DNA of 6,383 nt from CAZWUK01 sp964636685 (GTDB lineage: Bacteria; Bacillota; Clostridia; Christensenellales; CAG-138). Position 1 is the stretch's first letter. Each line of letters starts with the position of its first letter. The notes under the pieces were generated by a model. The model had not been told where the DNA came from. It was given only the letters and a program-made list of their open reading frames with translations, and searched no databases. A program made the translations under genes and the position numbers. Where the stretch lies: assembly GCA_964636685.1 (NCBI GenBank), contig CAZWUK010000097.1, forward strand, positions 1 through 6,383. Reading direction: 5' to 3'. Below, one piece after another: positions 6,079 through 6,383 of the stretch.

Positions 6079-6369
6079 TCACACCTCGGGGCAAAGGCGC
6101 AGGATGTCGGTGGTCAGCACATAGCTGTCTTTGATCTTGCCAAGCTCTAAAAAGTGCGGCTGTGTTCGATGGGAAATGATGGATTTTTCCGTTTCCCATT
6201 CCTCTAGCAGCACGATGGTATCGACAACATCCGCCGGCAGACAGAAATCATACCGGCAATTGCCCGCTTCTTTTCTCGTGCGCGCCGGGATGTCCGCGTC
6301 AAATACGGCACAAAGAAAATCGCTGGCAGCGCCGGGCTTTGTATGGTAGGTCACCTGTAAATAAAGCAT
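6079..6369 (-). CDS. ABM-fold (YgiN-like) antibiotic biosynthesis monooxygenase domain protein
   Basis: This 96-residue protein has the length and pattern of single-domain ABM proteins, small dimeric ferredoxin-like-fold enzymes of the cytoplasm. Visible landmarks are an N-terminal strand (MLYLQVTYHTKPG), the RKEAGNCRYDF segment (about 32-42), VLLEEWE (53-59) with Trp58, His67, and the THF-like QPHFLEL stretch with His72-Phe73. Family members include quinol monooxygenases such as YgiN, polyketide-modifying oxygenases and heme-degrading enzymes; many have no known substrate, and sequence alone does not pick one here. The ATG at 6369 is supported by AGGAGG at 6378-6383 on the minus strand, eight bases upstream, at the edge of the window. 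Its promoter lies outside. It is convergent with the exporter operon, so no shared regulation is implied. Confidence 0.82.
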   Translation of the reverse strand: MLYLQVTYHTKPGAASDFLCAVFDADIPARTRKEAGNCRYDFCLPADVVDTIVLLEEWETEKSIISHRTQPHFLELGKIKDSYVLTTDILRLCPEV

Positions 6370-6383
6370 GGGCTTTTCCTCCT

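Noticed and set aside
6131..6349. Plus-strand 72-codon open frame opposite the ABM-domain gene
   Set aside because: The minus-strand gene has a perfect AGGAGG site and family motifs; the plus-strand frame has neither.

Overview
The window is chromosome-like sequence, probably from a moderately GC-rich, low-oxygen Firmicute of the Clostridia/Oscillospiraceae type. This placement is inferred from the strong AGGAGG-type ribosome sites, TTGACA/TATAAT-type promoters with TGn extensions, U-tract intrinsic terminators, and a YhaM-type nuclease next to a BmrCD/TM287-288-type transporter. No rRNA or other phylogenetic marker is present. No mobile element, CRISPR array, tRNA or integrase is visible.

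Layout from left to right. (1) 88-1062 (+) is a membrane-anchored transglutaminase/protease-like protein with an intact Cys-His-Asp triad, closed by an intrinsic terminator at 1086-1118. (2) 1219-2175 (+) is a YhaM-like OB-fold plus HD-domain 3'-5' exoribonuclease with its own extended -10 promoter. (3) 2176-2493 is a 318-base gap without a convincing protein gene. It holds a near-consensus promoter (TTGACG-17-TATTAT) with a palindrome over the -10 box, then a transcribed leader of about 255 nt with five possible hairpins. One of these is a textbook intrinsic terminator (2411-2446) lying before the next gene. (4) 2494-4212 and 4209-5987 (+) are two translationally coupled ABC exporter half-transporters. 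The first has a degenerate ATP site (Asp for the catalytic Glu, Gln for the switch His) and the second has a complete set, as in heterodimeric multidrug exporters such as BmrCD, LmrCD, EfrCD and TM287/288. (5) 6023-6045 is a bidirectional terminator shared with a convergent gene. (6) 6079-6369 (-) is a small ABM-fold (YgiN-like) monooxygenase-type protein.

The two exporter genes form one functional unit, and the leader before them looks like a conditional transcription switch. Such a switch would keep the pump off until a drug or other signal lets RNA polymerase pass the terminator, by analogy with bmrB-bmrCD in Bacillus subtilis. The other genes appear to be independent transcription units. 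The exporter leader is the most interesting element of the window; the protein-coding genes belong to known families.
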